From: RUG11237 sp045119215
Lineage (GTDB): Bacteria > Bacillota > Clostridia > Lachnospirales > Lachnospiraceae
Assembly (NCBI GenBank): GCA_045119215.1
Contig: JBGVDD010000098.1
Location: forward strand, 1 to 64,000
DNA: 64,000 nucleotides
Direction of reading: 5' to 3'
Shown here: piece after piece, positions 61,611-64,000 of the stretch
How the letters are laid out: each line of letters opens with the position of its first letter
How positions within the stretch are numbered: position 1 is the first letter of the stretch
Notes under the pieces: generated by a model
Databases searched by the model: none
What the model saw: the letters and a program-made list of their open reading frames with translations, nothing else
What the model was told of the DNA's origin: nothing
Position numbers and translations under genes: made by a program

Positions 61611-61619
61611 TGCTATAAT
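61611..61619 (+). promoter_or_regulatory. Extended -10 promoter of the peptidase gene
   Basis: TGC directly before TATAAT (61614-61619) makes an extended -10, with only a weak -35 (TAGTAT) 17 bases upstream. It lies about 50 bases before the ATG at 61668 in an otherwise very A/T-rich gap. Confidence 0.6.
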
Positions 61620-61667
61620 ACCGAACGTACAAATGTAAATACATAAAAGTAATTATGGTGAAAAGGA

Positions 61668-62813
61668 ATGAACAATTACAACAATTTAAGAGAAAGAATG
61701 ATACAGTTTGGGAAGAAGTATCCGGCAACTAAGTATCTGGTGATAATGGCACTGGTTTTGGTGGTATTTTTAAGGACAGTGCGAAAAAAAGCCATCGAAT
61801 TAAAAAATATAAAGTTGTGGGATGCTGCACCCATGATTACATATGAAGTAAGTCTGGATTATGATCACCCATTGAAAGAGTTAGGAATTGATGTGGGAGA
61901 TGAGTACAATTTCAATGAGTCACCCCATCATTTTATGAATGTTCGCAATGTTGAAAGAAATAGTGAACAGGCGAAAGAACAGTTCCAGACAATGAACAAG
62001 GTAGCTTTTGTACCTATGATGCTTACTGTGGTAGGTGCGGTATGTATTATTGGAATAGCAGGAGATGCCACTTCAGCTCAGGTTGTAAACGCAAGTGCGG
62101 CAGAAAGAAATTTGTTGGATGATTATAAGCAACAGGATAAAGACACAACAAAACAACCTGTTCAGGTAAAGCGGGAACAAACAATTGTTGCAGCTACACC
62201 GGAAGTGCCGGAAATTGTTAACAGCGAATTGCCCTGGTATCTGTGTTTAGTGAATGATGATTATGAAGTACCAAAAGATTGCAAGCCAGAGTTAGAGAGT
62301 GTGGAAGGAAAACAGGTGGATGAACGAATTGCTGACAGCCTAAAGGAAATGTTGTCAGAGGCCAGAAAAGCAGGAATGAGCTGTAGAATCTGCTCTGCAT
62401 TCCGCACTCCGGAAAAACAGAAGAGTCTGGTAGATGCTGATGTAAAAAAGTATAAAGCAAGAGGATATGATGATGCCAAGGCTTTAGAAATGACTTATCT
62501 TGGTGTGGCACCGGTAAATCACAGTGAGCATCAGACAGGTTTGGCAGTAGATATTATCAGTACATCTCATCCGGTGCTGGATGCGGCTCATGCAGATACC
62601 AAAGAAGCCAAATGGTTAAAAGAGCATTGTATGGAGTATGGATTTATTGTAAGATATACAGAAGAAAAGATGGAGATTACCCACCGAAAAGCAGAAAGCT
62701 GGCATTTTAGATATGTGGGTGTGAGTGCAGCCAGATACATAATGGAAAACAATCTGAGCCTGGAAGAATACATTGAAATGTATGTCAGTGATGAGATTGA
62801 AACAGAAGAATAG
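61668..62813 (+). CDS. VanY-like D-alanyl-D-alanine carboxypeptidase (M15 family)
   Basis: A 381-residue protein. There is a hydrophobic stretch at about 21-36 and a second at about 118-140 (V-P-M-M-L-T-V-V-G-A-V-C-I-I-G-I-A) before an A-S-A-A linker. The M15B domain is at about 190-370: C-R-I-C-S-A-F-R-T-P-E-K-Q near 245, N-H-S-E-H-Q-T-G-L-A-V-D-I near 285 (zinc ligands His and Asp) and S-W-H-F-R-Y-V-G near 345 (catalytic/zinc His). It trims peptidoglycan stem peptides outside the cell. No van resistance genes are nearby, so a housekeeping role is likely. Confidence 0.88.
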   Translation: MNNYNNLRERMIQFGKKYPATKYLVIMALVLVVFLRTVRKKAIELKNIKLWDAAPMITYEVSLDYDHPLKELGIDVGDEYNFNESPHHFMNVRNVERNSEQAKEQFQTMNKVAFVPMMLTVVGAVCIIGIAGDATSAQVVNASAAERNLLDDYKQQDKDTTKQPVQVKREQTIVAATPEVPEIVNSELPWYLCLVNDDYEVPKDCKPELESVEGKQVDERIADSLKEMLSEARKAGMSCRICSAFRTPEKQKSLVDADVKKYKARGYDDAKALEMTYLGVAPVNHSEHQTGLAVDIISTSHPVLDAAHADTKEAKWLKEHCMEYGFIVRYTEEKMEITHRKAESWHFRYVGVSAARYIMENNLSLEEYIEMYVSDEIETEE

Positions 62814-62895
62814 GGTATATTAACCTATAGTTTGTCCCGGATGGGGAACAGATGACAAGTTTAATATAAATAAAAAACAATGGAGGTATTGTAGT

Positions 62896-64000
62896 ATGTA
62901 TTCATTAGACGAAGTAAAAGCAGTAGATATGGAAATTGCAAAAGCAATTGAAGACGAGCAGGCGAGACAGAATAGTCATATTGAGCTGATTGCGTCGGAA
63001 AACTGGGTAAGTAAGGCTGTTATGGCAGCAATGGGAAGTCCTCTTACCAACAAGTACGCAGAAGGTTATCCTGGAAAGCGTTATTATGGTGGTTGTGACT
63101 GTGTTGATGTGGTAGAAAACCTGGCTATTGAGCGCGCATGTAAATTATTTGGATGCGACTACGCAAATGTACAGCCTCATTCAGGAGCACAGGCAAATTT
63201 AGCAGTGTTCTTTGCTATGTTAAATCCTGGTGATACAGTTATGGGAATGAACCTTGACCATGGCGGACATTTAACTCATGGAAGCCCTGTAAATATCTCA
63301 GGAAAATACTTTAAGATTGTTCCTTATGGAGTAAACGATGAAGGATTTATTGATTATGACAAATTAAGAGAGATTGCGTTAGAAGCTAAGCCAAAGTTGA
63401 TTGTAGCAGGGGCAAGTGCTTATGCAAGAACGATTGATTTTAAGAAGTTTAGAGAGGTAGCGGACGAAGTAGGGGCTTATTTAATGGTAGATATGGCTCA
63501 TATCGCCGGCTTAGTAGCAGCAGGTCTGCATCCATCACCAATTCCATATGCAGATGTGGTGACCACTACTACCCACAAGACCCTGAGGGGACCAAGAGGT
63601 GGTTTGATTCTGGCCAACAAAGAAGCCGCAGAAAAATTCAACTTTAATAAAGCAGTATTCCCAGGAATCCAGGGTGGCCCACTGATGCATGTGATTGCAG
63701 GTAAGGCAGTCTGCTTTGAAGAAGCGTTGCAGCCTTCTTTCAAGGAATATCAGCAGCAGATTGCAAAAAATGCCCAGGCACTTTGCAAGGGATTGCAGTC
63801 TAGAGGAATCAAGATTGTATCTGATGGAACAGACAATCATCTTATGTTAGTTGACTTGACACCATTTGATTTGACAGGAAAAGAAATCGAAAAATTATTG
63901 GATTCCGTTAATATTACATGTAACAAGAATACCATACCAAACGATCCAAAATCTCCATTTGTGACCAGCGGTATCCGCCTGGGCTCTCCAGCAGTTACTT
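62896..64000 (+). CDS. glyA: Serine hydroxymethyltransferase, 3' end cut by the window
   Basis: The frame is open from ATG at 62896 (TGGAGG nine bases upstream) through the window edge, giving 368 codons of about 410. H-I-E-L-I-A-S-E-N-W-V-S, N-K-Y-A-E-G-Y-P-G-K-R-Y-Y-G-G, H-S-G-A-Q-A-N, D-M-A-H-I-A-G-L and T-T-T-H-K-T-L-R-G-P-R-G-G with the PLP Lys at about 228 identify it. It interconverts serine and glycine and supplies methylene-tetrahydrofolate. No glycine riboswitch was recognised in the 82-base gap before it. Confidence 0.96.
   Translation, partial: MYSLDEVKAVDMEIAKAIEDEQARQNSHIELIASENWVSKAVMAAMGSPLTNKYAEGYPGKRYYGGCDCVDVVENLAIERACKLFGCDYANVQPHSGAQANLAVFFAMLNPGDTVMGMNLDHGGHLTHGSPVNISGKYFKIVPYGVNDEGFIDYDKLREIALEAKPKLIVAGASAYARTIDFKKFREVADEVGAYLMVDMAHIAGLVAAGLHPSPIPYADVVTTTTHKTLRGPRGGLILANKEAAEKFNFNKAVFPGIQGGPLMHVIAGKAVCFEEALQPSFKEYQQQIAKNAQALCKGLQSRGIKIVSDGTDNHLMLVDLTPFDLTGKEIEKLLDSVNITCNKNTIPNDPKSPFVTSGIRLGSPAVT

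Noticed and set aside
61668..62813. VanY-like peptidase as a vancomycin-resistance gene.
   Set aside because: No vanHAX, vanRS or vanT-like genes are nearby. M15 carboxypeptidases are common housekeeping enzymes in Clostridia.
62814..62895. Possible glycine riboswitch upstream of glyA.
   Set aside because: The 82-base gap is too short for the tandem aptamers and shows none of their conserved stems.

Overview
The window looks like chromosomal DNA from a low-G+C, Gram-positive anaerobe of the Clostridia, most likely a Lachnospiraceae gut bacterium. This is inferred from gene content: the argC-argJ-argB-argD block facing argG, the comEA...comEC-holA order, a DUF5721-type gene, Rpn/PD-(D/E)XK 'transposase' genes with Glu/Lys/Arg-rich tails, and a surface CotH protein with a KGKxLTKGKDYTVSY-type C-terminal module. 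No rRNA, tRNA or CRISPR array was seen. Both window ends cut genes: nfo on the left and glyA on the right.

Layout. 1-1640: the 3' end of nfo, an orphan RhuM-family gene and a coiled-coil remnant, closed by a strong terminator. 1729-23183: a long cell-surface polysaccharide locus driven by a textbook promoter (TTGACA-17-TATAAT). It holds a Wzy/ligase-type membrane protein, a FlaA1/WbpM-type dehydratase, an initiating sugar transferase, an SDR-GT4 fusion and a GT2. An A+T-richer module follows: a HAD-type protein, Wzm, Wzt with a C-terminal sugar-binding domain, a methyltransferase with a long coiled coil, and a GT2-HAD fusion. After that come a GtrII-type/GtrB-type pair, an O-acyltransferase and an LtaS-like sulfatase-fold enzyme. 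23485-26917: glmS, a doubly deleted rmlA pseudogene and rmlB (sugar-nucleotide supply).

27155-34100 is a turnover zone: an intact Rpn gene, a broken second copy, probably a third remnant, a small lipoprotein, the CotH protein, a second Wzy-like membrane protein, and three members of a small hairpin-rich repeat family. Two of these repeats align without gaps over 104 bp and show compensatory base-pair changes in two different stems. 34243-36173: an AAA ATPase beside a PD-(D/E)XK-like protein, a candidate two-gene defence system. 36394-39743: an operon of a flippase-like membrane protein, an APH-like kinase, a HAD phosphatase and a membrane protein, behind a promoter followed at once by a terminator-like hairpin.

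39766-64000 is mostly core genome: DUF5721, DegV, an NrnA-like DHH enzyme, divergent argG/argC control, argC-GNAT-argJ-argB-argD, a solute-binding protein, comEA, a two-component system plus GerMN lipoprotein (reminiscent of MtrAB-LpqB), comEC, a tiny Cys-rich ORF coupled to holA, TPR and GT2 genes, PAP2, GDPD, a VanY-like peptidase and glyA.

How the polysaccharide genes may work together (inference): the sugar transferase loads undecaprenyl phosphate, the GTs extend the chain, the methyltransferase with its coiled-coil 'ruler' may cap it, and Wzt-C could read the cap and export through Wzm. This would resemble the WbdD/Wzt logic of E. coli O9a, here in a Gram-positive genome.
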